A stretch of 64,000 nt of DNA. Source: Ignavibacteriota bacterium. Lineage in GTDB: Bacteria > Bacteroidota > Ignavibacteria > UBA10030 > UBA6906. Made by a program: the position numbers and the translations under genes. Each line of letters begins with the position of its first letter. Positions within the stretch are counted from its first letter, which is position 1. This document shows positions 8,690-17,213 of the stretch, piece after piece. Under the pieces are notes generated by a model. That model was given only the letters and a program-made list of their open reading frames with translations. It searched no databases and was not told the DNA's origin. The stretch lies in assembly GCA_016707525.1 (NCBI GenBank), contig JADJHP010000001.1:558001-622000 (forward strand), given 5' to 3'.

Positions 8690-9295
8690 CTACCAGGAGA
8701 GGCATCGCCAGACCACCATCACCTGAGCACAGAAGGTCCCATCCTCGAATTCGCTGGCGTTGTACCACTTCATTTCCGCGGCGAGGCCGAACGCCTGGTT
8801 CAGCGGGAAGTGGTAGGATGCCCCGAGCATATACCCCTGACTGAACTGCGTTTCACGCACGACCCCTTCGAAGTCCAGCTTCGACGATACGAAGTACCCG
8901 CCTCCCCCCACGTACGCATTCAATCGATCTGTCACCGGCATGGAGAACACCAGGAGCAGGGGAGCCGCTGATGTATACAGGTTCCCATCGGCAGCACCAT
9001 GGAGTGTGTACGAGTAGAACCGCACCCATCCCGTTTCTATCCCGATCCGGAGAAGATGGTCAGGATACCACATCGCGCGGAAGCTGAACGCGGCGCCGCC
9101 GGGGTGGAGCGAAGCCCTGATCCCCACGGGAGTGTTGATCGCTGCGACGTAGCGGGTGATGCCCGCGCCACCGTACAGAACGACCGCGAACGTAGAATCG
9201 GTTTGCGGCTGTGCATAGGCAGGCATGTCGGCGAAGGAGATCGCGATCGCGAGGGCAAGGGTGCAGATGCGGGACATGGCCTTCATGTGGTTCAT
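8690..9295 (-). CDS. outer-membrane beta-barrel protein of unknown function
   Basis: 201 residues. A signal peptide is clear (residues 1-26, hydrophobic core CTLALAIAISFADM, cleavage near AYAQ). The rest consists of alternating short amphipathic strands ending with aromatic residues and a terminal Trp (RCLSW), as expected for a small outer-membrane barrel. I do not recognise the family. The ATG at 9295 overlaps the TGA of the upstream GDPD gene as ATGA, so it is the third gene of a tightly coupled minus-strand operon. A longer open frame to 9490 is not supported by homologous-looking sequence. Confidence 0.75.
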   Translation of the reverse strand: MNHMKAMSRICTLALAIAISFADMPAYAQPQTDSTFAVVLYGGAGITRYVAAINTPVGIRASLHPGGAAFSFRAMWYPDHLLRIGIETGWVRFYSYTLHGAADGNLYTSAAPLLLVFSMPVTDRLNAYVGGGGYFVSSKLDFEGVVRETQFSQGYMLGASYHFPLNQAFGLAAEMKWYNASEFEDGTFCAQVMVVWRCLSW

Positions 9296-10587
9296 TGGGG
9301 AGGCCGGGCGAAATACATGAACGCGACGCTGGAAGGATAATTCGACAGGATCCCGTCCAGCTCTCCCTGTTGCACGAACTGCGCAATGTATTGCGGGACG
9401 TCCAGTGTCCAGACCAGGACTTTGCGCCCCTCGGCGTGCATTTGTGCAACGTCCGCCGGGGGGGTGCCCATGGTCCAGCGCGGCGCCCACACTGTCGCGG
9501 AAGTACGGCGGACCTGATCCAGGCCGAGTTCGCAGATGGCGTACGCCTCGGCGCGGTCCGGCAGGGTCATGTATTCATCCACTTTCTCTTCATCCGGAAG
9601 GCCGATGAGGATGACCAGGGGATTTCGCTTCCCGAGGGCTGCCTGGGCATTGGCGCGGGCCATGGCTGCACGTTGCACTGCACGCACAGCGCTCATGGAG
9701 GGCCGTGCCGATTTCATGTCGAGCCAGACGATACGGAGGTTGGTCCGGTCGATGACGGCATCCAGGACCTCTTTCAGGGTCGGGATACTCTCGCCATGGA
9801 GGAGCCGGACGAACGCCTGCAACTGTACATACGAATAGGATTCCACGGGCCCGGTGAGGCCGTTCTTGATGTTGAGCCGGAGATTCAGGTCCTCATCGTG
9901 AAAGAGGATGGGAACATTGTCCGTGGTCATGCGCACATCGATCTCGATCCCGTTGGCACCGAAGCGTTCGGCGTGCAGCGCCATGTCCACGGTGTTCTCG
10001 CTCGCCGGCAAGAGGTCCGAATTGCGGCCCCCCGCCCGGTGTGCGATGATGGCGAAAGGCGTCGTGATGTAGAGAGGCCGGAGGTAACGAAGATTCAACG
10101 TCTCGGCCTGGGTTCCGTTCCCGTTGTCATACCGCCCTGTGATCGTGAGCGTATCACGCTGTGCACGCGGGGAGAGCGCCGTGACGGCTCTGCCGCCATT
10201 CGTTGGAGAGATGGTGAACGAAGCATTGCCGGTCTCGAAGGAGGTCATTCTCCTCCAGTAGCCGGAGAAGTGGACGGTGGAGTCGCTGCGTGCTCCCTCG
10301 AGGATGAAATAGCAGACCCCGCGCGCGCCGAACATGGAGAGATAGTGCGTGGTATCGGTACCTGTGGCCACATAGCTCCAACGGAGGACGAGGAATTCGC
10401 CGAAGGGCTTTGCATTGTCGATCACCTGATAGACGCCCTCGAGCACCTTACGCGATGCGGGTGCAAGTGGTGTCGTGCCGGCAGGCAATCCGTAGGACGC
10501 GTCATCCGGCATCACGACGGAATCCTCGGGCGTGCAGGAGGCGAATGCAAGGAGGCATCCTGCCAGTATGGCGGCACGGTGCGTCAC
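9292..10587 (-). CDS. glycerophosphodiester phosphodiesterase lipoprotein
   Basis: 431 residues. The N-terminus is a lipoprotein signal (LLAFASC lipobox, Cys18), so the protein is probably anchored in the periplasm or outer membrane. Residues from about 205 onward form a GDPD domain: IIAHRAGG with the catalytic His, ENT, EIDVRMTTDNVPILFHD with the metal-binding Glu and Asp and the second His. Such enzymes release sn-glycerol 3-phosphate from glycerophosphodiesters. The first 190 residues are an extra domain I cannot assign. GTG start at 10587 overlapping the preceding gene's stop as GTGA. Confidence 0.85.
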   Translation of the reverse strand: MTHRAAILAGCLLAFASCTPEDSVVMPDDASYGLPAGTTPLAPASRKVLEGVYQVIDNAKPFGEFLVLRWSYVATGTDTTHYLSMFGARGVCYFILEGARSDSTVHFSGYWRRMTSFETGNASFTISPTNGGRAVTALSPRAQRDTLTITGRYDNGNGTQAETLNLRYLRPLYITTPFAIIAHRAGGRNSDLLPASENTVDMALHAERFGANGIEIDVRMTTDNVPILFHDEDLNLRLNIKNGLTGPVESYSYVQLQAFVRLLHGESIPTLKEVLDAVIDRTNLRIVWLDMKSARPSMSAVRAVQRAAMARANAQAALGKRNPLVILIGLPDEEKVDEYMTLPDRAEAYAICELGLDQVRRTSATVWAPRWTMGTPPADVAQMHAEGRKVLVWTLDVPQYIAQFVQQGELDGILSNYPSSVAFMYFARPPQ

Positions 10588-11315
10588 AGGATGAATCCGA
10601 AGGAGAGTTCGGGGATGAAGAGGTAGCGGTTGAACGTCTCGTAGGTGAACCAGGACTGATAGAAATATTTCAGGTAGGATGCCTTGAACCCGATCAGGAC
10701 GTGGGTGTTCTTCCAGAACGGCTGCTCGATCGTCACGCTCGAGGAGAAACCACCGAACCCATTCTTGTCGGATGAAAGGAGATAGTCTCCCGCGTAGGAA
10801 CGAAAGGAGAGGACGAGTAGCATTTCCGCGCGCAGGACGACACGGAAGCGACCGAAATCGTATCCGAGAGAGACGTTGGGATAATTCAGCCAGCCGTTCG
10901 CGCTGTTGTCAAAGCCGTCGATGGTGAGGAATCCGAACCACCATGCGGAGTTGTCGCCGAGGGAAACGGCGAAACGGCCGATCGCGAACGACCAGCTGCC
11001 GCCGAACTCGAAATGGTTGGTGAGCACCTGGATGAGCAGGCGGGCGTCCGCGCTGAATCCCCACGGGAGGCCGAGGCGGGATCGGAGGTCGAGGGCGGGG
11101 GACTGATTCAGTTCCTCTTCGACGATCACCCGGGGCAGCGTGCTGAGGCTGAGGCCGATCGATAGCTCCCATTGCCACAGGCGGAGGGGGGCCGGGGAAG
11201 CGATGCCCGGCGGGCGTGCGGACGGCTCCTGGGCTGATGCGGTGTTGACCATGAGGAGAAGCGCAACGGCCCCAAGAATGCCCAGAAACGCGCGAAATGT
11301 GTATGAACGTGTCAT
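10584..11315 (-). CDS. outer-membrane beta-barrel protein, unknown function
   Basis: 243 residues with a signal peptide (hydrophobic AFLGILGAVALLLMV, cleavage near ASAQ) followed by alternating strands and a C-terminal aromatic-rich strand ELSFGFIL, typical of an outer-membrane barrel. No family recognised. It is the first gene of a three-gene operon with the GDPD lipoprotein and a second barrel, joined by 4-base start/stop overlaps. The start at 11315 is supported by a promoter whose -10 box ends 10 bases upstream. Confidence 0.75.
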   Translation of the reverse strand: MTRSYTFRAFLGILGAVALLLMVNTASAQEPSARPPGIASPAPLRLWQWELSIGLSLSTLPRVIVEEELNQSPALDLRSRLGLPWGFSADARLLIQVLTNHFEFGGSWSFAIGRFAVSLGDNSAWWFGFLTIDGFDNSANGWLNYPNVSLGYDFGRFRVVLRAEMLLVLSFRSYAGDYLLSSDKNGFGGFSSSVTIEQPFWKNTHVLIGFKASYLKYFYQSWFTYETFNRYLFIPELSFGFIL

Positions 11316-11325
11316 GTGAAGCGCA

Positions 11326-11354
11326 AATATAGCGTCCTGCGGCACCAAGTGCAA
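11326..11354 (-). promoter_or_regulatory. promoter for the barrel-GDPD-barrel operon
   Basis: On the minus strand, -35 TTGCAC (11349-11354) and -10 TATATT (11326-11331) are separated by exactly 17 bases. Only 10 bases lie between the -10 box and the ATG at 11315, so the mRNA would have a leader of about 3 bases or none. Confidence 0.65.
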
Positions 11355-11410
11355 GACGAGTTCGTCCCTGTGATGCGGGCAAACGGGCTCTTGTTTCATA
11401 TTTTGCTTGC

Positions 11411-11438
11411 TTTTGACGCGCGAAACCCTTACTATAAT
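11411..11438 (+). promoter_or_regulatory. candidate promoter for the rimP-pnp operon
   Basis: TATAAT at 11433-11438 is a perfect -10 box. The -35 side is weak: TTTTGA (11411-11416) at 16 bases, or TTGACG (11413-11418) at an unusually short 14 bases. The transcript would start near 11445, immediately before a hairpin in the rimP leader. Confidence 0.5.
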
Positions 11439-11451
11439 GCGGTTTGTAGAG

Positions 11452-11473
11452 ATAGCCCGTAACGGGCTATTTT
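11452..11473 (+). other. hairpin in the 5' leader of rimP
   Basis: ATAGCCCG and CGGGCTAT form a perfect 8-base stem around the loop TAA, followed by TTT. It starts within about 10 bases of the predicted transcript start and 22 bases before the rimP ATG. Its position suggests a 5'-end stabiliser or a weak attenuator for this nusA-encoding operon. The T-run is too short for a strong terminator. Confidence 0.5.
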
Positions 11474-11495
11474 CATTTGCACAAGCAGGAACTCC

Positions 11496-11948
11496 ATGCA
11501 GCTACCGGATACCATCCGGCAGATCATCGAAGCAAGTGTAACGGAGAGTCAGGCCGTTCTGGTGGACGTCGTCATGCGCGGCCACTACCGCAGGCCTGTT
11601 CTCGAAGTCTATCTTGACGCCCCGGGCCCGGTCACGACCGACATGTGTTCGGAAGTGAGCCGGCGCATCAGCGGTGAGCTGGACGGGAAAGATCTGATCG
11701 CCGAGGAGTACCGGCTCGAGGTCTCGTCACCCGGTCTGGACCGCCCCTTGCGGTATCTCTGGCAGTACAAGAAGCATATGGGCCGCCCGTTCCGGATCAT
11801 GATGACGGGTGCGCCTGAGACGGAGCCGGTCACGGGGAAACTCGAGGCGGTGGAGGATGATGTGGTGGTGCTGACGGACAAGTCCGGCACTGCGGTGCGG
11901 CTTGCGTTCAGCGGGATCAGTGAAGCTCGAATCGTGTTGCCCTGGTGA
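11496..11948 (+). CDS. rimP: ribosome maturation factor RimP
   Basis: 150 residues, the normal RimP length. RimP assists assembly of the 30S subunit. The N-terminal half contains the conserved RRPVLEVYLDAPGPVTTDMCSEVSR pattern and EYRLEVSSPGLDRPLR; the C-terminal half is the small SH3-like domain (GRPFRIMM...VTGKLEAVEDDVVVL). It opens the conserved rimP-nusA-infB-rbfA-truB-ribF-rpsO-pnp operon, an arrangement found across many phyla. Confidence 0.95.
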   Translation: MQLPDTIRQIIEASVTESQAVLVDVVMRGHYRRPVLEVYLDAPGPVTTDMCSEVSRRISGELDGKDLIAEEYRLEVSSPGLDRPLRYLWQYKKHMGRPFRIMMTGAPETEPVTGKLEAVEDDVVVLTDKSGTAVRLAFSGISEARIVLPW

Positions 11949-11988
11949 TGACACCGGGCACAATCTGTTCTCATATGTGGAGGGTGTA

Positions 11989-13386
11989 ATGAATTCGGAG
12001 ATCGTCGAATCATTCGCGCAGATGGTCCGCGAGAAGGGGATCGACAAGGATATTCTCGCCGGCATTGTCGAGGATGTCTTCTCGATGATGGTCCGCAAGA
12101 AGTACGGCCAGGAAGCGAAGTTCGATGTGGTCGTCAACATGGACAAGGGCGACATCGAGATCTTCCTCGAGCGTGAGGTCGTGGAGACCGTCGAGAACTC
12201 CGCGACCCAGATCGACCGCGAGACGGCAAAAGAGCTCTCGGGCGAGGACCTGGATGTCGGCGAGGACTATGTAGAGGTCATCCCCCTCGTCTCCTTCGGA
12301 CGCCGCCTGGTGGTGAGCGCGAAGCAGAACCTCAACCAGCGCATCAAGGAGATCGAGCGCGAGTTGATGTTCAACGAATACAACAACACGGTCGGTGACA
12401 TCATCGTGGGCGAGATCTATCAGATCCGCCGCAACGAGATCCTGATCAACCACAACCGGAACGAACTGATCCTCCCGAAGGCCGAGCAGATCTTCAAGGA
12501 GCGGTACAAGAAGGGTGATACGATCCGCGCGGCCGTCAAGGAAGTGCGGAAGAACAATGGCAATCCGGCCGTCATCGTCTCGCGCGCGGATCCCATGTTC
12601 CTCTCGAAGCTGTTCGAGATGGAGATCCCCGAGATCTATGACGGCATCATCGAGATCAAGCGTATCGCCCGCGAGCCGGGTGAGCGTGCGAAGGTGGCCG
12701 TGGAATCCCACGACGACCGCATCGACGCTGTCGGCGCGTGCGTCGGGATGAAGGGTGTCCGCATTCATACGATCGTGCGCGAATTGAACAATGAGAACAT
12801 TGACGTCATCAACTACGCGGAGGTGCCCGAGCTGTTCATCGCGCGTGCACTTGCACCGGCGAAGCTGAAGGGCGTGGAAGTTGACAAGGATGCCCAGACC
12901 GCGAACGTGCTCGTGGCCTCGGACCAGGTATCGCTGGCCATCGGACGCAACGGCCAGAACATCCGTCTGGCGAGCAAGCTGACGGGCTATGAGATCAATC
13001 TCATCAAGGAGGGCGGCGACGAAGACGATTACGACATCGAGTTGGTGGACTTCAAACCTGAGCTCGGTGCGGAGTTGTACGACAAGCTGATCAATGCCGG
13101 CCTTGAAACGGCCAAAGACGTATTGAATGCCACCATGGACTCGCTGCTCGCGATCGAGGGGTTGGACGAGGCGAGGATCAAGGAGATCCGCGACATGATC
13201 CGCCGCGATCTCGAAGAGGCCGAGGTGGAGGACGAAGAGGAACAGGTGGAGCCGGGCAAGCCGATCGCCACGGCCACACCCGACGATGTGCCGCCGGGCG
13301 GCGTGAGCGCACCGCGCACCGCACCCGCAGCGGGAGCCACCGACCAGGCGCAGCCTGCGCCCGGTGATGGGGGCAAGAACTCGTAA
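11989..13386 (+). CDS. nusA: transcription termination/antitermination factor NusA
   Basis: 465 residues: N-terminal RNA polymerase-binding domain (MNSEIVESFAQMVREKGID), an S1 domain around residues 130-200 (VGEIYQIRRNEILINHN), two KH domains (GACVGMKGVRIHTIVREL and VSLAIGRNGQNIRLAS), then a helix-hairpin-helix segment (VLNATMDSLLAIEGLDEARIKEI) and an acidic, Pro/Ala-rich tail of about 50 residues. NusA modulates pausing, termination and antitermination. The ATG at 11989 follows a GGAGGG ribosome-binding site; the open frame runs back to 11902 inside rimP, but those residues are not part of the family. Confidence 0.96.
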   Translation: MNSEIVESFAQMVREKGIDKDILAGIVEDVFSMMVRKKYGQEAKFDVVVNMDKGDIEIFLEREVVETVENSATQIDRETAKELSGEDLDVGEDYVEVIPLVSFGRRLVVSAKQNLNQRIKEIERELMFNEYNNTVGDIIVGEIYQIRRNEILINHNRNELILPKAEQIFKERYKKGDTIRAAVKEVRKNNGNPAVIVSRADPMFLSKLFEMEIPEIYDGIIEIKRIAREPGERAKVAVESHDDRIDAVGACVGMKGVRIHTIVRELNNENIDVINYAEVPELFIARALAPAKLKGVEVDKDAQTANVLVASDQVSLAIGRNGQNIRLASKLTGYEINLIKEGGDEDDYDIELVDFKPELGAELYDKLINAGLETAKDVLNATMDSLLAIEGLDEARIKEIRDMIRRDLEEAEVEDEEEQVEPGKPIATATPDDVPPGGVSAPRTAPAAGATDQAQPAPGDGGKNS

Positions 13387-13395
13387 AGGAATCGC

Positions 13396-16164
13396 ATGGC
13401 CGAGACGGTAGAAAAGAAAAAGAAGATCTACAAGGTTGCGACGGAACTCAACATCTCTCATGAGACGCTGATCGAGTTCCTGCGCAAGAAGGGGCATGAG
13501 GTCAAGGGGCACATGTCGTCGGTGGACGATGACATGATGCGCGATATCCTCATCCACTTCAAGAAGGATAAGGACGTCGCAGAGAAGCACCAGCGCAAGA
13601 TCCAGGAGATCCGCGAGAGCAAGAAGCGTGCGGAGCGCAAGGCGGCCGAAGAGGCCGACGGTGCGCCGCGTGCTGACGTGCCCGCGAAGGACGTCGTGGA
13701 GGAGGAGGCCCCCGAGATGGAGCCCGCCGCCGAGACCCCCGAACCCGAGGTCGCGCCCGTCGAAGATACCACTCCGGTGGAGGAAGAGGCGGTCGAAGAA
13801 ACGGTCGAGGAACCTGTTGAGGCGGAACCCGAACCGGTGGCCGAAGAGGAAGCTCCCGAGGCCGCCGTTGAGGACGAAGCGCCCGTGCAGGCGGCTGACG
13901 CCGAGGAGCCCGACGCTGGTGAGCCCGCTACCGAACCGGTGGCAGAAGTGAAACCCGAAGCGCCGCCGGCCAAAGTGCGTTCGGATGTCCGTTCGCCTCT
14001 CGATAGCCTGAAGGACCGTCGCGGCAAGATCGGCCTCACGATCAAGGGGAAGATGGATCTTGCGCCGAAGAAGCCGGCGCCCGGCAAGGCAGCGAAGGGG
14101 GCGCAGCCAGCGGCTGCGACCACGACCGCCGAATCGGACGATCACAAGAAGAAGAAGGTCAAAAAGAAGGTCCGGGATGCTGTGCCCGAAACCAAGGCAC
14201 CGGAGACCGAGGACCAGGACAAGAAGAAGAAAAAGAAGAAGAAGCTCCGGCACAAGGAAGTCAATCAGTCGGAAGTGCAGGAGGCTATCCGCCGGACGTT
14301 CGCCGCCATGGACGACACGCCGGTCAGCGGACGCACCGCCTTCAAGAAACGCAAGCGTAAGGAGCGTGAAGAGGAAGAGCTGCGTAAGGAAGAGGAAGCC
14401 CTGCGCGAGCAAGGCATCCTGCGGGTCACCGAGTTCGTGTCGGTGAACGACCTCGCGAACCTCATGAAGGTGAACGTCTCCGACGTCATCAAGAAGTGCA
14501 TGGAACTCGGTATCATGGTGTCCATCAACCAGCGCCTCGACAAGGATACGATCCTTCTCGTCGCGGATGAGTTCGGATTCCAGGTGACCTTCTCTTCGGG
14601 TGTCGAAGAGGAAGGGGAGATCCCGGAGCCCGTGGATGAGCCCGAGACCCTGCAGCCGCGCGCGCCCGTCGTGACCATCATGGGCCACGTCGATCACGGC
14701 AAGACGTCGTTGCTGGACTATATCCGCAGTGCGAACGTCGTCGCCGGTGAAGCCGGCGGTATCACGCAGCACATCGGTGCCTATGAAGTGACGACAGCAT
14801 CGAATCAGAAGATCACCTTCCTCGATACGCCGGGTCACGCGGCTTTCACGGCCATGCGTGCGCGCGGTGCGCAGATCACCGACATCGTTGTCCTGGTGGT
14901 GGCCGCGGATGACAGCGTCATGCCCCAGACACTGGAGGCGATCAGCCACGCGCAGGCCGCCGCCGTGCCGATCATCATCGCGGTCAACAAGACGGACAAG
15001 CCGGATTCCAATCCCGACCGCATCCGCCAGCAGCTCTCCGAGAAGAATATCCTCGTTGAGGAGTGGGGCGGGAAGTACCAGTGCGTCGAACTGTCCGCCA
15101 AGACGGGAAAGAACGTCGATCTCCTGCTCGAGAAGATCGTTCTCGAATCGGACGTGCTGAATCTCAAGGCAAACCCTGACCGTCTCGCTTCCGGCACCAT
15201 CGTGGAAGCGCAGCTGGACAAGGGGAAGGGCATCACGGCGACGCTCCTGGTGCAGAAGGGAACCCTCAAGGTCGGCGATCCGTTCATCGCCGGCATCTTC
15301 AGCGGCAAAGTGCGCGCCATGTACGACGAGCGCGGCAACCGTGTGGAAGTGGCGGGCCCGTCGACCCCGGTGCAGCTCACCGGTCTGGATGGATTCCCGC
15401 AGGCAGGCGATACCTTCATGGTCGTCGACTCCGACCGTGTGGCGCGTGAGATCTCCTTGCGCCGGCAGCAGCTCAAGCGCGAGCAGGATTTCCGTCAGAT
15501 CCATCTCACGACGCTGGACGATATCTCGCGCCAGATCAAGGATGGACAGGTGAAGGAGCTGGGCGTCATCGTGAAGGGCGACGTGGACGGGTCGGTGGAA
15601 GCGCTCGCCGATTCGCTCATGAAGATCCAGCACAAGGAAGTGAAGCTGAACGTCATCCACAGCGGCGTCGGGACGATCTCCGAATCGGATATCATCCTTG
15701 CCGCCGCGTCGAATGCCGTCATCATCGGCTTCCGTGTCCGCCCGAACCTCAACGCCCGCCGTCTGGCCGAGAAGGAAAAGGTCGACATCCGGACGTACAA
15801 CATCATCTACGACGCCATCGACGATATCCACAAGGCGCTCGAAGGGATGCTCTCGCCCGAGAAAAAGGAAGAGATCGTCGCCACGATCGATGTGCGCGAT
15901 GTTTTCAAAGTACCGAAGATCGGCCTCATCGCCGGGTGCTACGTGCAGGATGGCAAGATCGCGCGGCACAACCGCGTGCGCCTGTTGCGCGACGGCATCC
16001 AGGTGTTCGAGGGGACGATCAGTTCGCTCAAGCGGTTCAAGGAAGACGCCCGCGAAGTGGAAGCCGGCTTCGAATGCGGTATCGGGCTGGACAACTTCAA
16101 CGATGTGAAGGTCGGCGATACGATCGAAGCCTTCAAGATCGTGGAAAGCAAACGGAAACTCTGA
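13396..16164 (+). CDS. infB: translation initiation factor IF-2
   Basis: 922 residues. IF-2 is the GTPase that positions initiator tRNA on the 30S subunit. The N-terminal IF2_N helix bundle (YKVATELNISHETLIEFLRKKGHEV) is followed by about 280 low-complexity residues: an acidic Pro/Glu/Ala/Val tract and then a basic tract with runs of lysine near residues 245-290. The GTPase domain shows GHVDHGKTSLLDYIR (G1), DTPGHAAFTAMRARG (G3) and NKTDK (G4). The C-terminal domains II to IV are complete. Ten bases downstream of nusA, AAAGGA ribosome-binding site. Confidence 0.97.
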   Translation: MAETVEKKKKIYKVATELNISHETLIEFLRKKGHEVKGHMSSVDDDMMRDILIHFKKDKDVAEKHQRKIQEIRESKKRAERKAAEEADGAPRADVPAKDVVEEEAPEMEPAAETPEPEVAPVEDTTPVEEEAVEETVEEPVEAEPEPVAEEEAPEAAVEDEAPVQAADAEEPDAGEPATEPVAEVKPEAPPAKVRSDVRSPLDSLKDRRGKIGLTIKGKMDLAPKKPAPGKAAKGAQPAAATTTAESDDHKKKKVKKKVRDAVPETKAPETEDQDKKKKKKKKLRHKEVNQSEVQEAIRRTFAAMDDTPVSGRTAFKKRKRKEREEEELRKEEEALREQGILRVTEFVSVNDLANLMKVNVSDVIKKCMELGIMVSINQRLDKDTILLVADEFGFQVTFSSGVEEEGEIPEPVDEPETLQPRAPVVTIMGHVDHGKTSLLDYIRSANVVAGEAGGITQHIGAYEVTTASNQKITFLDTPGHAAFTAMRARGAQITDIVVLVVAADDSVMPQTLEAISHAQAAAVPIIIAVNKTDKPDSNPDRIRQQLSEKNILVEEWGGKYQCVELSAKTGKNVDLLLEKIVLESDVLNLKANPDRLASGTIVEAQLDKGKGITATLLVQKGTLKVGDPFIAGIFSGKVRAMYDERGNRVEVAGPSTPVQLTGLDGFPQAGDTFMVVDSDRVAREISLRRQQLKREQDFRQIHLTTLDDISRQIKDGQVKELGVIVKGDVDGSVEALADSLMKIQHKEVKLNVIHSGVGTISESDIILAAASNAVIIGFRVRPNLNARRLAEKEKVDIRTYNIIYDAIDDIHKALEGMLSPEKKEEIVATIDVRDVFKVPKIGLIAGCYVQDGKIARHNRVRLLRDGIQVFEGTISSLKRFKEDAREVEAGFECGIGLDNFNDVKVGDTIEAFKIVESKRKL

Positions 16165-16165
16165 C

Positions 16166-16537
16166 ATGTCGATCCGCACAGAGCGCGTGGCATCGGTGAT
16201 CAAGGAGGAGATCGGGGCCATACTGATCCGGGAGTACAACGATCCGGCGTATGGCTTCATCACCGTGACCGATGTCCGCGTGACCCCCGATCTGAAGATC
16301 GCGAAGGTGATGTTCAGCATCATGGGTGCGGCCGATGTCCAGAAGAAGACGATGGCGATGCTGGAACAGGAGCGTTCCCATCTCCGGGGCATGGTGGGGC
16401 GGAAGCTCACGTTGCGCTATACTCCGGACCTCCAGTTCTATCATGACACAACGATGGACCGGGTGCACCGTATCAATACGCTGATCAACGAGATCCACAA
16501 GAATGACAGCGGGCACGGTGACGACAGCGGCTCCTGA
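16166..16537 (+). CDS. rbfA: ribosome-binding factor A
   Basis: 123 residues. RbfA is a KH-like protein needed for late 30S assembly and 16S 5'-end processing. The family pattern is present: RVASVIKEEIGAIL, GFITVTDVRVTPDLKIAKVMFSI, and the C-terminal LRYTPDLQFYHDTTMDRVHRINTLINEI. It starts one base after the infB stop and its C-terminal codons overlap truB by 35 bases. Confidence 0.95.
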   Translation: MSIRTERVASVIKEEIGAILIREYNDPAYGFITVTDVRVTPDLKIAKVMFSIMGAADVQKKTMAMLEQERSHLRGMVGRKLTLRYTPDLQFYHDTTMDRVHRINTLINEIHKNDSGHGDDSGS

Positions 16538-17213
16538 TGCTGCAGCAGATCCGGGAGAACTCCTGCTGGTCGACAAGCCCGCAGGGTGGACATCCTTCGA
16601 TGTCGTGAACAAGCTGCACCGTGCGTATGGCGGTCTGAAGATGGGGCATGCCGGAACGCTGGATCCGATCGCGACGGGGCTGCTCATCATCTGCACCGGG
16701 CGGAAGCGCAAGCAGATCGAGCAGTACATGGGCCTCGACAAGGAATACGTGGCCACCATGCGGCTCGGGATCGTCACGGCAAGCTACGACACGGAAACAC
16801 CGGTGCTCAGGGAACGTCCGACGGACGGGATCGATGAAGCGGCGGTGCGCACTGCAGCGGGAGCATTCGTCGGGACGCAGCAGCAGCTCCCCCCGATGTG
16901 GTCGGCAGTGAAGAAGGACGGCAGGCGGTTGTACGAGCTTGCGCGGAAGGGGATCGAAGTGGAGCGGGCTCCCCGCGAGATCCGGATCGGATCGCTCACG
17001 GTGGACCGCGTCGCGATGCCTGAGGTGGTGATGACGGTTGCATGTTCAAAAGGGACGTATATCCGCACGCTTGTGTACGATATCGGTGAGCGGCTTGGAT
17101 GCGGTGGAACGATGACGGCGCTGCGGCGCACGAAGATCGGTCCGTACCGGATCGAAGATGCGCGGACGGTAGAAGAACTGGTCGAACGGGCAGGGGAATC
17201 ACGCCGGGTATGA
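16503..17213 (+). CDS. truB: tRNA pseudouridine(55) synthase TruB
   Basis: 236 residues. TruB makes pseudouridine-55 in the T-loop of tRNA. The motif GGLKMGHAGTLDPIATGLLIICTG carries the catalytic Asp of the HAGTLDP signature; LLLVDKPAGWTSFDVVNKL at the N-terminus and ACSKGTYIRTLVYDIGERLG later are also typical. The protein is shorter than the E. coli enzyme (314) and lacks most of a C-terminal PUA-like domain, as in Bacteroidota homologues. It overlaps rbfA upstream and ribF (ATGA) downstream. Confidence 0.95.
   Translation: MTAGTVTTAAPDAAADPGELLLVDKPAGWTSFDVVNKLHRAYGGLKMGHAGTLDPIATGLLIICTGRKRKQIEQYMGLDKEYVATMRLGIVTASYDTETPVLRERPTDGIDEAAVRTAAGAFVGTQQQLPPMWSAVKKDGRRLYELARKGIEVERAPREIRIGSLTVDRVAMPEVVMTVACSKGTYIRTLVYDIGERLGCGGTMTALRRTKIGPYRIEDARTVEELVERAGESRRV

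Noticed and set aside
9211..10626. 471-codon plus-strand frame opposite the GDPD gene
   Set aside because: The minus strand encodes a complete lipoprotein signal and GDPD active site; the plus frame has no family features.
13660..14260. Low-complexity Glu/Pro/Ala/Val and poly-Lys tract as a possible repeat element
   Set aside because: It is in frame in infB and such linkers between the N-terminal and GTPase domains are normal for IF-2.
12010..16410. A 1466-codon open frame on the minus strand opposite nusA, infB and rbfA
   Set aside because: It mirrors highly biased codons of real genes; its composition (Leu, His, Asp, Arg rich, no domain) is that of a shadow frame, and the plus-strand genes are certain.
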